Source: Ceratopteris richardii (taxonomy: Eukaryota > Streptophyta > Polypodiopsida > Polypodiales > Pteridaceae). From it: 64,000 nt of DNA. The stretch spans positions 16,130,477 to 16,194,476 of the forward strand of contig CM035444.1 in the NCBI GenBank assembly GCA_020310875.1. Direction: 5' to 3'. The translations under genes were made by a program, and so were the position numbers. A model generated the notes under the pieces. It made no database searches, had not been told where the DNA came from, and worked only from the letters and a program-made list of their open reading frames with translations. Below, piece after piece: positions 28,545 to 43,513 of this stretch. How positions within the stretch are numbered: position 1 is the stretch's first letter; the number at the start of each line of letters is the position of its first letter.

Positions 28545-28988
28545 TGCTGAAGTATTATTACAACCACACAAAGAGATGAGTCTCTTTTTCCTCCCAACTA
28601 TATGCCTCTATATATAGATCTCTCCAAGGGATTGCGTACTATGGTAGGTGGATACTAACCATCCAAGTGTCGGCCATGTAACTACATGTGCGCCAAGTGT
28701 GCCAGCTAACTAGAATTAACTCAAGTGTATGCTTCTAGAAGGCTCTAGAGCTCTTTAAAAAAAAATCTCTCCCATGTTTCTCATAGTACCTGAACCCAAC
28801 AACTCCTCCTTCTCATCCAAATGACTTAACCACTAGGCCAGACACCTTTACTTGTCTACAAAGCATTATCGTTTTCACTTAAGATTACTCTCAAGACTTC
28901 TGCCCTACACTTCAATGACCAAATAATATCTGATCTCAAATCCGTTTGAGCCTATGAGATGCTCGTGTCATATACTTACTTTGTAACA
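28545..28988 (-). repeat. Old LTR of the same family as 22143-28206
   Basis: TTACAACCAC, CCTCCCAAC, ATGCCTCTATATATAG and the end ACTTACTTTGTAACA match the younger LTR in order, with heavy divergence. The following TCCTAAAAAATAGAGC to CCCCCAAGGCTCATG (28993-29045) matches the sequence inside the 3' LTR of the younger element, so part of an internal region follows. Confidence 0.75.
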
Positions 28989-31900
28989 TTTTTGTCCTAA
29001 AAAATAGAGCTATATAGATACTCTAGGCATCCCCCAAGGCTCATGTACAAATTGCACATGATCATCTTTGTGTGTTGTTTCCTTATATCCTTTCCCTTAA
29101 GAAGTCTCATAAAATATCATCTCAAAGGTGGAAAACCATTTGGGTGGTGCTTACTATCTCCCATATATACCTAAATTTTAAACAATCACTCCCAGCCAAT
29201 ATCATCCAAAGGACCTTAGTCCATATGATTTATTCTCTCTAGAGTAAGAATATGAAGGGCAACTACAAGTGCCAAGCTGTATAAGCTTGACCATACCTCA
29301 ATGAAGATAATAAACCATGAAATCCTCTAAATATAGAACAAAGACCCATAAGAAAAGTGACTCCAAACCCTTATAGAACGAAGATGATAGACTTTCCCTC
29401 ATGTTTCTCAAGGTATTCCTATCCTTGAGTGTCATCACAAATGATAATTTTCATCTAAACTATCCTTGTGATCTATGCAAATCCATGATTTAAGCTCTCA
29501 TAAAAGAATTCTTTGAAAGTAAAATAAATTATCTACATTCTCTAAAAACTCTAAAGAAAGGAGTCACAACTCTACTCCAAGTCTCACTAATGTCAATAAC
29601 TAGATCTTCCCATCTAGTCGAGGACCATCAGTAGAAATAACATAACTACTTCTCTCTAGAGTCTCCATGTGGGGTTCAATCTAACCACCATGATTAACTA
29701 ATCTCCTTGTTGCCTTTGATAAAAGAGTATCACTCCTATCTAGACAATAGAAAATTGAGAAATTGAAACTCTCTCTCTCTCTCTCTAATCTGATCTAAGG
29801 AAAGGAGCTCTAGTAGCAAAATCTATTCCCATTTTCCCTTTCCCTTTGAAAGAGATCCCATTGAATCCAAAAGCTCTACTAATCCAAAATTGAGAACATG
29901 CACATAAGTTCTCCGTGTTTTTTCTTCAAAATAGTGGAGAACCAAACGCATGTGAAGGAAAATTATATAGTAAATTAATTCCTTTTAAAATACAGACTAA
30001 GAGATGTTTTTGAAACACCTCTTCTCTCTAAAGGAAAACATATGCTAATCTTCTCTTATGAAGAAATTATATTTTCCTTTCCTTTTTCTCTTTCAAAGAA
30101 TAGGAGCTAAAGTGAGATATCTCTTCTCATTCTCTAAGCTAAATCCCATTTTCTCCTTCCCCTTAAAAGATATATTTATGAATTCATTTGCTCCTCTCTT
30201 CCATAAAGTACTGCATAACCCTCATTTATGTACATCCCTATGGAGGTGGAGAACCGATCTCCCATAAATAATGAAGGTGTATGTAGTGAAGGGTGGAGAA
30301 GATAATATTCCATCTAAGGGTCAAAGCCCTCTATTAAGATGGTCAACAATGATATGAACTAGTACCATAATAAATAGATGTGTATCCATACTAAAGAAAC
30401 TATCTCTGCCAACCATGCTCTATGCATGGATCTATATGATCCATCCACACTAATGGAATCATCCTTCCTAAAAACTATAAAGTGGGTGTATGATGTCTAT
30501 GGAGATAAAATCACCCATCACATACTCTATTGGAAGAATAAATCTTCAATAAACTATGAGGGATAAGGAGATGTAATAAAGTGATAAGTAGGAGACGATT
30601 GAACTATGCTTTAAGAGGAGGATTAGGAAGTAATCCTCAACAGGGAAGTGGTTAGCCCATTATGCTCCTAGCTAGGAGGTTGTGAGTTCAAATATCCTAT
30701 AGTTCGTTACATTGATATGAGAGCCTAGGAAGTAGGCTTAGGCCTTTTGGAAAGGTGTTTAGCCACTTTATCATGTGAAAGGGTACTAAGGGGGAAGGTG
30801 GTTCTTTGAGAACTATATCTAAGAGAGATTCATGTATATGTCTCAATCCTAGCTCAGATTGAGACATGTAAGATACCAATGGAAAACATCTCAAAATGAG
30901 CTTTCTAAATATAATGATCTAGCTTTAAACTGTAAAGTCCTTGGGAAACATTTGGTGGCACTTTATTGAGGTTTCAAGATATTGAACATGGATGAGAACA
31001 AGATTCAAGATACTAAGGTTGAGAATAGGGTTCGAGACATCAAGGTTGCAAACAAGGTTCAAGAAACTATGCAAGGTGGAGGACATCAATTAAAGGGTAC
31101 CTAAGGAGTTCAGGAGCAGATCTCAAAGGCCAGAGGGATACAAGAGCACATCATTGAGGACATCCCTAAATCAATCTTGGTGAAGCCTTGAAGTCATTGA
31201 ACCCAAAGTACATCATCCATGATCTGCTTCTCACCTTCTTGTCCAGTTCAAATTCATAACATGTTCATCTTGAATGACCTTTATGCTTCAATTTTGATTT
31301 TTCTTCCTAAGCTCTTTGAAGCTTGACAAGGATAGAGCAGCCTATGCAATCCATTTCCTAGCAGTTGCTTGAGAGGCTACTTCCTTTGAAGATGTTTTTG
31401 AATCCCCACTCTACTTTGCAAAAACTTCATAAGTAGATTTACGTTCCCCTTGAGTCCCCTAACGTTACTGAATGAAGCATGATCCCACGGCTTGTAACTA
31501 GACCATGCCTCCCTTTGGTCTTAAAGCTTTAAACAACCATAGTCATCACATATGCAACTAATGCATATTGTTCTACCTAAACAGGTCTCAATATTCTAAG
31601 CACTTCGTAAATAGTTTCAAATTTTGCTGCAAACTTTTATCATTTTTTGATCAATAAATGATATCTGAAAAAGAAGAAGATTATCTAAGAATGAGTCTTT
31701 AGACTCATGAAGTTTCTTATTTTTCATCTTCATCTTCAACAAGACATTGCAATGTTGCCGGAGCTATGCACTAAGCTTGTTCTCCATGTTTCAAGCAGTT
31801 AGCAACCTCAAGAATTAAGCTAACTTTTCTAACTCTATGTTTATTGAACTTTTTCTTTGTGCACATGACTTGAGAATCCTTCAAGTCATGCAACATATCA

Positions 31901-33302
31901 TGTTGAGGGCTTTGGGAGATAAGAAAAACTTTTGCATTTCTATTTTGACATGTTCATTCCTAGCCGTCCATGCTTCAATTTTTTGACAGAGTGATATGTC
32001 AAAGGACAAACAAATCATTCGTAAGCGGTTCAACATGCATTTAGTCACTGTAACTCCTTGTAATTCCAGTGGATGAATTTATTGAATCTTGTAAATCATT
32101 TTTAAGAAGTTTAACATGAATTTTTAGCGCGCTTGAATTTTGGGAGGCATCTTCAATACCAACTGAATGAGCAAAATCAAATAGTAAATATGTTTGCAGT
32201 TCAAAATTACTTTGTAGGGATATACTATTCTAGCTCAAAAACTGAACAATCTTGATGTCTGGCTAATTTACTTCAAAATGTATGTGTTGCATGTCTCTAG
32301 AAAGATATGAGTGCTTTGATGTCTTGCTAACCTTGAACAGATGATAGAGGAATAAGTCCAAGGCTTCCCCCAAGATTATGCACTACCTATTCAAGCCGTT
32401 GAGTCATAGACTTTGAATGTGTAACAAGATAAGTACGAATCTTGCCAATGCATTCTTTAATCAACTGATCGATCTTCTCAACATCATTCAAAAGTGCTTC
32501 ATCAACTTCAGGTATCATGGGAGAGAATTCACTAACTTTCTAGAGTTTAGCACATATGAGAACAACTCGTTCCAAGTAGCATGTTGTTTGTACAAAACTA
32601 TCTTGTCGAGACAATGCATCACATGTGGACTTGGCCACATAAGCAATTCTTTGTATAAGGGAATATGCAAGAAGGAAAGCAGGTGTCTGTGCACCTTGCA
32701 TTTAACTAAGCAACTCTCAGCTTGATCGAGCATTCTCTAGTCCTAAGACTTGATCACCACTTGATCAGAGTACATAATCCCCTAATAAAAATTAATTCAC
32801 TTCGCTTTGACTCATCTCATAAGGGGATATGGATGGGTATCTAGAGCACAGCCTTAAGTTTCTTTGAAAAAAATTCTTCATTTGTCTGGGGAATTTTGAT
32901 ACAATCTAGGGTACAATCTAGATGGACTTCAATGTTTTCTAGGATAGAGTTTATGAGACTTCAGTGCAGTCTGGAATAGGGTTTGGTGACACTTTGATGC
33001 ATTGTGGATTTCGGATCATTGAAGATTCTACTTCACTTATGAGCATCTTTTTGCCATAGGGTTCTTCTAACTCTAGTATGGGGAGGGCAAATGTGGTGGG
33101 TCTTCCTACAACATTTTGCAGCCTTTAGTCAAAATTCTTATTGTTCTTGTAGTGAATGTCAAAGTTGTTTATGATTTGTACACTTTTGTGGGTTGAGTAT
33201 GTACTATAGTAACTTCTAGCTCCAAGTAGTTAAAATTTTCCATATTAGTGTCAGGTGCTTGTTGTTTTCACATTCGATCAAATTCACATGTGTGTTGGTA
33301 AT
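28989..33302. other. Non-coding region, probably decayed LTR-element interior
   Basis: No frame with recognisable similarity on either strand. A short piece at 30572-30711 starts TGTAATAAAG, ends GTTACA and is followed by TTGATATGAGAGCC, which looks like an LTR end plus a primer site on the plus strand, weakly supported. A CT run is at 29769-29786. Otherwise nothing is seen. Confidence 0.5.
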
Positions 33303-34381
33303 TGAAAGAACTTACAGAAGCTTGAAGGAGGTAGAAAAATGAGTTACGAAACAATGAAGTTCGGTCCAGCCAACTGGCACAAGACCATCCCTTGAGCTTA
33401 TGGAGACTCAAATAGAACTTATAGGTATGTAATAAGTGCAATAAAATGCACTACATACTTTGAAGCATCAAGGAGAAAGAGTCGATACAAAGCAAATAGG
33501 TTTGCACATTGACTAGCTCAAAAAATTTACTATCTTTGGATGAGACAATGAACTTCAAATGCTCATAGCAACTAGTGTGATTACAAAAAAAAAAGTCCTT
33601 TTGGAGGAGTGATACACATAGGGTTGAGTGTATAGAATGCATGAGAGTACAAGGAATAAGCAAAATATGCTTTGGGAATGAACTTGACACTCAATAGTGG
33701 TACCTCCTATTTTTTAGGAATGCATAGAGATAGAACCTAGGATAGAAAAATTGATATTTCTCCCATTATACTGAGTTGAATGCTTTGAAACTTTATATAC
33801 ATAAACTAGACACTAATACCTTTCCAGTGAGTCTTGTGCCATCCAATTTGGAGCTTTGTAGAGAGAGCAACAGCCTTTGCAAGCTTACTATTGTTAAGAA
33901 GATGATGTAGAAAAATGAAGGAGCAAGACAATGATGGCCATAAGTGTATGTATATTGCTTACATGTAATGTGCAAGTGAATTCTTTTTATAGACTCTTGA
34001 AGTGCTCCAAGACTTCTACAAGTGGATTTTGAATTCAAATGAAGGCGGTAAGGGTTGTTGGAGGGAATCAATTCACTTTCCTACAATCTAGGAAAAGTGA
34101 AGACCTAGTTTGAGCTACTTTTAGGTGATTGATTGATTCATTGATTGCAACTCAACCACTTCAAAATCGTGGAATTTTAGCTCTCTTTTTATCCTTTTAC
34201 ATGTGTAAAGTTGTAGGGATTTACAATGGTAAAAGATCCATAACAAATATTTAAAAAAAATACAATAAATGAGTGTAAGTAAAAGAATGCTTCAATGGAT
34301 ATTTTGGCATAATCCAAACCATAGATTTTTTTATGTAGATTAAATCCACCTCAAGCATAGTGTAATATTGATGTTCCAACA
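33303..34381 (-). repeat. 3' LTR of the minus-strand copia
   Basis: It pairs with 38598-39681. Open frames in it match between the two LTRs but have no known similarity. Confidence 0.88.
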
Positions 34382-34495
34382 GCTCCCCCTCAAGCTAAAG
34401 TATGATTGAGTCTTCATTCTCTAATAGGTTGAATACCTTCGATTGATTTAAATCTGCAAGCTTTATTCCATCAAGTGCCTTTGTCATCATATCTT

Positions 34496-37400
34496 CTACT
34501 GCTTTTCAATTGGAACAAAAGAAATGTCAATCTCCTTTTCCATGAGCTTCTCCTTGATGAAGTGGTAATGAACATCTATGTGTTTGGTTCTTGCATGGAA
34601 AATAGGGTTTGCTGCTAGATGCATGGAACTTGCATTATCTCCAAATATATGAGGTTTGGAACTCACAAGTCCCAAATCTATATACAATGCTTTTAATAAT
34701 CATATTGCCTCTTGAGTTGCTATGGTCAAACCTTTGTACTCTACTTCAGTTGAGGATAAAGAAAATGTTGGTTTCTTCTTGGAACTCCATGACACTAGCT
34801 TTGAACCTAGAAATGCTAAGTAACGAGAGGTACTTCTTCTATCATCTTTAGCTCCTGCCCAATTTGCATCTGAATCGATTTTGATATCCAAATTTGAAGA
34901 GTAAGGATAGAATATACATTCATTGATTGTACCTTTGAGGTACTTAAGTACTCTCTTAGTTGCATCCATGTGTGTTCTTCTAGGTGAGTGCATGAATTGG
35001 CTAAGCACTCCCGCACTATATGAGATGTCTGCCCTTGTATGAGTCGTATATATCAAGCTACCTACCAAGTTTTGATATTCTTTAATGTCTTTGATTTTCT
35101 CACCTTTGTAGACACTAAGTTTATGATTCATCTCCAAAGGTGTACCTCTAGGTTCAGTCTTGTCCATTTTGAACTTAAGAAGTAGATCCTGAATGTATCT
35201 CCTTTGAGTCAAATAGATTCCTTCATCTCTGTATATGACCTGCATAGCTAGGAAATATGTGAGCTCACCTAAGTCATTGATTTTGAACTCCTCCTACATG
35301 TGTCTCTTGATCCTTTGAATGCCATTCAGATCATCACTTGTCACAATAATATCATCTACATATACACATAGATAGATATCCTCATTGTGATCCCTTTTGA
35401 TGAATAGAGAGGGATCTGAGTTGCTAGGTTTGAACCCTTGATCATGAAGGTATGTAGCCAATCTGTAATTCCAAGCTACAGGATCTTGTTTCAATTCATA
35501 CACTGCTTTCCTATGTTGGCAAACATATGATGCATCATTATGGTTTTCAAAACCTAAAGGTTTTGACATGTATACCTCTTCAGTTATCCAACCATTTAGA
35601 AATGCATTTTTTAATCAAGTTGGACGAGTCTCCAATTTCTTGTAGTAGCTACACTTATCAATGTCCTAATTGTAGTCATCTTTGCAACTGATGAGAATGT
35701 TTCCTGATAGTCTATACCATGCGTTTGTGAGCATCCTTTGGCAACTAATCTTCCCTTGTACCTACAAACTGATCCATCTATGTTTTTTTTAACTTTATAT
35801 ACCCATCTGTAACCAATTACCTTTTGATTAGATGACATTGGAACCAAATCCCAAGTGTCCATCTCCTTGAATGCATCTATTTCTTCTTTCATGGCCCTTT
35901 CCCAATTGAGGTTTCCCTTTGCCTCTTCATAGGTTTAGGGTTCCTCTAAAATTGAGTATTTTTCCAAATAGATTGAATGCTTTGTAACAAATGTGGAATC
36001 ATATCCATACGTTTTTTGTTGTTTTTTCTCCCTTGTTGACCTTCTAGGAACTTGCTTGGAGCATTCTCCACACTCCTGCATCTTTGCTTTGCCTCTTGAC
36101 TTCCATAGTTTGTAATCCTTTTCCCTTTCATCTTGTTCATCATCTATATCACTTCTTGCATCTTGGACCTATGTATCATGCTTGCTTCCCAATTGATGAG
36201 AATCAAAATCAAGAGCATATGGTAGAATTACCTTTTGTTTGTCTTCATCATACCAAGAACTGTGTTCTTCAAACACAACATCTCTACTTGTAGTGAATTT
36301 CTTGGTTGAAGGATTATAGAACATGTAACCCATCTAAGTTGATTCATACCCAATAAACACTACCTTTGTTGCCTTTTCATCTAGTTTACTTCTTATTTGT
36401 GATGGTACATGAACATAAGCTAAACTACCAAACACCTTGCAATGTCCAAGACTAGGTTTTCTTCCATGTCATGCTTCAGAAGGAGTCATACCTTGAAGTG
36501 ATTTGGATGGTAGTCTATTGACAAGGTACACAATAGTTGAAATAGCCTCTGCCCATAGATAATGTGGCAACCTCTTCTCTTCAATCATTGTTCTAGCTTA
36601 TCCAACCAATTTCTTGTTTCTCCTCTCTGCAATTCCATTCAATTGAGGAGAGTATCTGGTAGTCAATTCCCTTTTGATACCTTTATCTTGTAAGAACCCA
36701 TCAAACACTTTGGAGAATTATTCTCCCCCTCCATTAGATCTAAGCTTCTTGAGTGACCTACCTGTATGATTCTCCACATGTGCTAGATATTTTTTGAAGA
36801 AATCAAACACTTCATTCTTACTCTTGATAAAGTATAGAATAGTCCATCTACTATGGTCATCAATAAATGAGACATAATACCTTGATCCTAACAATGAAGG
36901 TTCTTGACTTGGTCCCCATACATTTGTATGTACTAAGTCCAATACGTTGCTATGGATGTCGCCTTTGTGGTTCAATGGTTGTATTTTTGCCTTCCCGATC
37001 TAACATGCATCACATATGTTGAACATGTGTTGCTTTGATATGTTTGATAGTGCAAGAACACTTTGGTCCCTGCATATGTCCTTCAAGGTTCTTTCATTCA
37101 CATGAGCAAGTCTCTTATGCCACACTTCAAGGTCACTTAGGGTTTGAGACCAAAAGTGAATAGAGCTATGTTCTTGGTTTCTCCTACTTCAAAAGTAAAG
37201 AGCCTACCATGCTTCTCACCTCTAGCTATCTTCTTGAAGCCTTGACATGGACCTTCCACAAAAGCTCCATGTTGGCGGAACCTAACTTGCAAGACGTTTT
37301 CAACTATTTGGCCTACACTTATTAGGTTTTTAGTGATAGTGGGTACATAGAGAATCTTACTCACAATGTTTGTCCTACAATTGGAAGCTTTGACATTAAC

Positions 37401-38581
37401 AATCTTCTCCACATTGTGCTTTGTGTCATCCCTTGTTTGAACTTCATGTCTATGCTTTGGAGTTTCCAAGTTAGATAGAAGAGCAATGTTGCCTGTAACA
37501 TGATTTGAACATCTTGAATCTATGTGGAACAAATGATCATGTTTTTTACCTTCTTTGTGGCTTAGATTCATTAGAAGTAATGAGTCTTCATGTGGTTGAT
37601 CTTCTGAATAATTGTTGAAGTCCTGTCTATTATGGCCTCTATTTTTATTGTTGAAGTTGTGTCCACCTCTGCCTCTATTATTGCCATATCCACCCCTTCC
37701 ACTTCCTTTCTAGGTCTTTCCATTGAATCAACAATTCTGATTGGTGTGGTTGGTCTTATCATAGATGGCATAAGGTTGAACATTCTAAACTTTGGCTTTG
37801 TCATGCTTTGTTCCTTTCTTCTTCCCTTTCCACTTGCTCTTGCTTGCAAAGCTGGCTTGGCAAGTCTTCTCTTCATCTTCTTCCTTCTTCTTGCGTTTTA
37901 GATTCTTTTCCTTCCTATCTGCATATAGAGCACTAGTTGAATTACCATGATAAGAGTTACCTTCCTTTATGCTATTGTTGACCTCTTGATTGAGGATTTG
38001 TCCAAGAAAGATGTTGAAGTATGGAGTTTGCACATCCATGATGAGATCATAAGCTGTGGTGAAGGATTTTCATTTCTTATCACCTCAAATCCCATTGAGA
38101 ATTTCCCCCATGATATCCTCTTCTTCAATCAGCCCTTCAATGGATGCTAAATGATCCGCAACCTCCTTGACCTTGGTCACAAACTTTGTGATAGTTTATT
38201 TAGGTATCTTCTTCATTTGGTTGAAGCTTTCGAAAGATGATTCTTTCTTGCTTTGGTACTAGCAAAAAAGAAAGTCTCTAGGGCATCCCAAGGCTCTTGA
38301 GATGTCATGCATCCTCTAATATGTGGTAATAGAAAGTTAGATATATATTTTAGTATTTATGACCTTGCTTGAGCATCCCTTGTGCACCAAAGTGTGAGCT
38401 TATCTCTCTCCTCTTGTGTAGGTCCTCCTTTGGATCTTGGAATAGGCATAGCTTCATCACTTGCTACAATTCCATAAAGATTTCGACCTTGAAAATAGGT
38501 CTCCATTCTAATTTTCCAAGCCACATAGTTGTGTTGATCAAGCTTCTCAATCATTGAGGGAATGTTGTCATCCATCTTCAT
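34496..38581 (-). pseudogene. Copia gag-pol (fossil)
   Basis: In gene order: gag (from 38581; LDQHNYVAWKIRMETYFQG), protease and GAG-pre-integrase (37571-37137; HIDSRCSNHVTGN), integrase (36975-36300; HTNVWGPSQEPSLLGS, YVSFIDDHSRWTILYF), reverse transcriptase (35892-35240; GYRWVYKVKKNIDGSVCRYK, YVDDIIVTSDD), RNase H (to 34496; SLSSTEVEYKGLT, ADPIFHARTKHIDVHYHF as AANPIFHARTKHIDVHYHF in the sequence). It belongs to copia by its INT-RT order. More than ten breaks are present. Confidence 0.88.
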
Positions 38582-38597
38582 CTACCTCTGATACCAC

Positions 38598-39681
38598 TAA
38601 AAGAACTTGGAGAAGCTTGTAGGAGGTAAAAAAGTGAGTTGCAAAGTGACAAAGTTCAGTCCTTCCAATCGGCACAAGACCAGTCCTTCAGCTTATGGAG
38701 ACTCATATAGACCTTATAGGCATGTGGTAAGTGCAATAAAATGCACTATGTACTTTGGAGCATCAAGAAGAAAGAGTCGATACAAAACAGATAGTTTTTC
38801 ATGTGGAATAGCTCCAAAAACTTATTATCTTTGGATGAGACAATGAACTTCAAATGCTCATAGTGACCAGTGCGATTAAAATTAGAAAACATCCTTTTGG
38901 AGGAGTGATACACATAGGGTTGAGTGTATAGAATGCACAAGAGTACAAGGAATAAGCAAAATATGCTTTTGGAATGAGCCTGACACTCAACAGTGGTACC
39001 TCCTATTTTTCAAGAATGCATAGAGATAGACCCCGAGACCAAAAAAATTGAGATTCCTCCCACTCTATTGAACCGAATGCTTTGAAAATATACAAAGATA
39101 AACTAGATACTAATAATTTTCCACTGTGTCCTCTCTCATCCAGTTTGGAGCTCTGTAGAGAGAGAAGCAACCTCTCAAGCTTATTGTTGTTGAAGAAGAT
39201 GATGCAAAAAATGAAGGAGAAAGACAATGATGGTCACAAGTGCATGCATATTGTTTCCATGTAATGTAGAAGTGATTTGAAGTCTTTATATAGACTCTTT
39301 AAGTGCTCCATGAATTCTACAAGTGGATTTTGAATTCAAATGAAGGCATTGAAGGTTGTTGGAGGGAATCAAGTCACTTTCCTACAATCTAGGAAAAGCG
39401 AAGATCTAGTTTCATCTACTTTTAGGTGATTTATTGATTCATTGATTGCAACTCAACAACCTCAAATTTGTGGAATTTTAGGTCTCTTTTTTTCCTTTTA
39501 CATGAGTAAATCTCTAGGCTTTTACAATGGTAAAAGATCCATAAAAATCTTTTAAAAAAATACAATAAATAAGCATAAGTAAAAGAACACTTCAATGGAT
39601 ATTTTGGCATAATCCAAACCATAGCTTTTTTAATGTAGATCAAATCCAACTCAAGCATAGTGTAAGCTTGATGTTCCAATA
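38598..39681 (-). repeat. 5' LTR of the minus-strand copia
   Basis: It pairs with 33303-34381 and is followed at 39682 by the GTAAT target copy. Confidence 0.88.
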
Positions 39682-40029
39682 GTAATTAGCACAAATATGA
39701 CCTTCTTCCAAGAAAAAAAATACGTTGTGATTTTCTTTGATACTATTGTTTCTCATCGTGAGGTTCCTCTCTATATCTAAATTCCTTGTTGCCCTCTGAT
39801 AGTGGAATGAAAAATCTTTATTGTTCTTGCTACTTACCCATGTTATCTTTCTCTGATTGTTTTTATTTTGTGAGCATTTTCATTATGGAAAGCAAATTAG
39901 GAATGTGCATAAGATGCACATTGACTCTTCAATTCAGCCTTTAGATGGAGAAGGTAGCTACCATATTATGATCATCTTTGAGTTTCTGGATGTGAAGCAT
40001 ATTTTCATATACCCAAGAATCTTAGAAAA
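39682..40029. other. Unassigned sequence
   Basis: The target of the minus-strand copia. No gene or known repeat recognised. Confidence 0.5.
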
Positions 40030-40675
40030 AAGTTGGACTATAAGTCTAGGAATTATAGTTTTCTTAGATACGGTGGAGATGGACAATGTGGATATCTCTT
40101 ATGGGATTGTATAGCATGCTCAATGATCATAATTAGTGATCTCATTTTCAATGATTGTAATATGCATAAAAAACGCATTAAGGAGCTTGAAGTGAGAAGA
40201 GTAGTTTTTGAGGATACTAGTCCTCCAATTAGCATGCATAAGAATGCTATACATGGGGATGTTCAAGAGAATATCCAATCAGATCAATGTGCAAAGTTTC
40301 TTGTTTAGCAATCATTGAGATGTTATGCATGTGTCCTACATCCACCTCATATATATGTTCTAGTTTTGGATTTTATTATGCTAATAGATTTTGGCTAGCC
40401 TTCTTGCTATGATGAGTAGGGAGTGCCCCGTGAAGAGTGAATTGAATTCTATTCACAAGAATGGTACGTGGGATTCAGTAACTTGCCAAAGGGTCAGAAA
40501 TTCTAACCATGTAAATGGGTGTATAAGTTGAAATTCACATCCTATAGTGCTTCTCCAAAGTATAAATCATGACTGGTTGCAAAGGGTTTTAAGCAACATC
40601 GTGGTGTTGATTTCAAGGAAATCTTCTCTCTAGTAGTCAATATGAATACATTGTGCATGCTATTTGGAATGAGCA
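40030..40675 (+). pseudogene. Copia relic (integrase end to RT start)
   Basis: YGGDGQCGYLLWDC followed by SDLIFNDC fits the conserved segment after the copia integrase core, and the stretch near 40440-40640 (NGTWD, WVYKLK-type and VAKGFKQHRGVDF-type words spread over frames) fits the start of the RT. Broken several times. It ends where the satellite begins. Confidence 0.65.
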
Positions 40676-43513
40676 TACATAATGCATATGCATATGCATA
40701 TGCATACATAATACATAATTACATGCATACACTCACATACACACACATGCATACAATGCATACATAATGCACATGCATATGCATACATACATGCTTACAT
40801 GCATACACACACATACACATGCATACACACATACACATACACATACACACATAGACACACACACACATAGACACACACACACACACATACACACACATAC
40901 ACACACACATACACACATACACACATACACACATACACACATACACACATACACACATACACACATACACACATACACACATACACACATACACACATAC
41001 ACACAAATATATGCATACGCACACACACACACACACACACATAGAGAGACATACACACACATACACATACATGCATACATATGCATACACAATGCATATG
41101 CATATGCATACACAATGAATATGCATATGCATACATACATACATACATACTTACATACTTACATGCATACACACACAACCACACACATAGGCATACATAA
41201 TGCACATGCATATGCATAGGATACATGCATACACATACACACACATAGACACATACACACATATAGACACATAGACACACATGTACACACATATTTACAC
41301 ACACATATTTACACACACATACACATGCATACACACACATACACACATAGACACACACATACACACATATACGCACACATACACACACACATACACACAC
41401 ATACACACATAGACACATAGACACATAGACACATACACACATAATGCATATGCATATGCATACATACATACTTACATGCATACACACACATACACACACA
41501 TATGCATACATAATGCACATGAATATGCATACATAATGCACATGCATATGCATACATAATGCACATGCATATGCATACATAGTGCACATGCATATGCATA
41601 CATAGTGCACATGCATATCCATACATAGTGCACATGCATATGCATACATACATGCATACACATACACACATCGACACATACACACACGTAAACACATACA
41701 CACTCATAGACACAGACACACTTACACACACATCCAGACACATTCACACACACACATACAGATGCATACAAACACACATATATATATATAGATACACATG
41801 TATATACACACATAGACACACACATACACACATAGACACACACACACACACATAGACACACACACATACACACATAGACACACACACATAGACACACACA
41901 CATAGACACACATACACACACACATAGATACATACACATAGATATATGCATACACACACACATACTTAGAGAGACATACACACACATACACATGCATGCA
42001 TACACACACATAGAGAGAGACATACACACACATACACATACATGCATACATAATGCATATGCATATGCATACATACATACATACTTACATGCATACACAC
42101 ACATACGCACACATGCATACATATGCATACATAATGCACATGCATATGCATACATAATGCACATGCATATGCATATATACATGCTTACATGCATACACAC
42201 ATATACACACACATAGACACACACACACACATGTAGAAAGAGACGCACACACATACACACATATATATGCATACACACACACACACATAAAGAGACACAC
42301 ACACACATAAAGAGACACACACACACATAAAGAGACACACACACACATACACATACATTCATACATATGCATACATGATGCAAATGCATACATGATGCAA
42401 ATGCATACATGATGCAAATGCATACATGATGCAAATGCATACATAATGCATATGCATCTGCATACATAATGCATATGCATCTGCATACATAATGCATATG
42501 CATCTGCATACATAATGCATATGCATCTACATACATAATGCATATGCATATGCATACATAATGCATATGCATACATAATGCATATGCATACATAATGCAT
42601 ATGCATACATAATGCATATGCATATGCATACATAATGCATATGCATATGCATACATAATGCATATGCATACATAATGCATATGCATATGCATACATAATG
42701 CATATGCATATGCATACATAATGCATATGCATATGCATACATAATGCATATGCATATGCATATGCATACATACATTTTTACATGCATACACACACATACA
42801 CATACACATGCATACATAATGCACATGCATACATAATGCACATGCATACATAATGCACATGCATACATAATGCACATGCATACATAATGCACATGCATAC
42901 ATAATGCACATGCATACATAATGCACATGCATACATAATGCACATGCATACATAATGCACATGCATACATAATGCACATGCATACATAATGCACATGCAT
43001 ACATAATGCACATGCATACATAATGCACATGCATACATAATGCACATGCATACATAATGCACATGCATACATAATGCACATGCATACATAATGCACATGC
43101 ATATGCATAGATACATGATTACATGCATACACATACACACATAGACACATGCACACATATAGACACATGCACACATATAGACACATACACACACATAGAC
43201 ACATACACACACATAGACACATGCACACTCATAGACACATACACACTTACAAACTTACACACACACACACACATCCAAACACATTTACACACACACATAC
43301 ACATGCATACAGACACATATATATAGATATACACGTATATACACACATAGACACACACATACACACATAGAAACACACACACACACATACACACATAGAC
43401 ACACACACATAGACACATACAAACACACACACATACACACACACATAGACACATACACACACATATATGCACACACACACACATACACATACATGAATAC
43501 ATATGCATACACA
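40676..43513. repeat. CA/ATGCATA satellite, second locus
   Basis: About 2.8 kb of the same word family as 473-4478: ACACATAC, ATGCATATGCATAC, ATACATAATGCA. It includes (ACACAT)n near 40900-41000, a CATGATGCAAATGCATA series near 42375-42440 and a 23 bp series near 42440-42540. The long open frames are repeat artefacts. Confidence 0.9.
42805..43105. repeat. 17 bp tandem array (ATGCACATGCATACATA)
   Basis: About 17 nearly perfect head-to-tail copies of ATGCACATGCATACATA inside the satellite. The uniformity points to recent expansion. Confidence 0.92.

Larger units (their letters stand above)
33303..39681 (-). mobile_element. Old Ty1/copia element, minus strand, both LTRs present
   Basis: LTRs of about 1.08 kb (33303-34381 and 38598-39681) begin TGAAAGAACTT or its diverged form and end ATGTTCCAACA or AATA. 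GTAAT flanks both sides. The primer site (complement of TGGTATCAGAGG) lies at 38583-38597 and the purine tract (minus strand CTTGAGGGGGAGC) at 34382-34394. LTRs differ at roughly 15 percent of positions in the part I compared, so this is much older than the copia at 15366. The coding region is broken many times. Confidence 0.92.

Noticed and set aside
33141-33154. TTGTTCTTGTAGTG, which resembles a right CACTA end
   Set aside because: No CGTCGC subterminal repeats nearby, the next bases (AAT) do not match the left flank (CAA), and it lies 18 kb beyond the clear right subterminal repeats. Probably chance.
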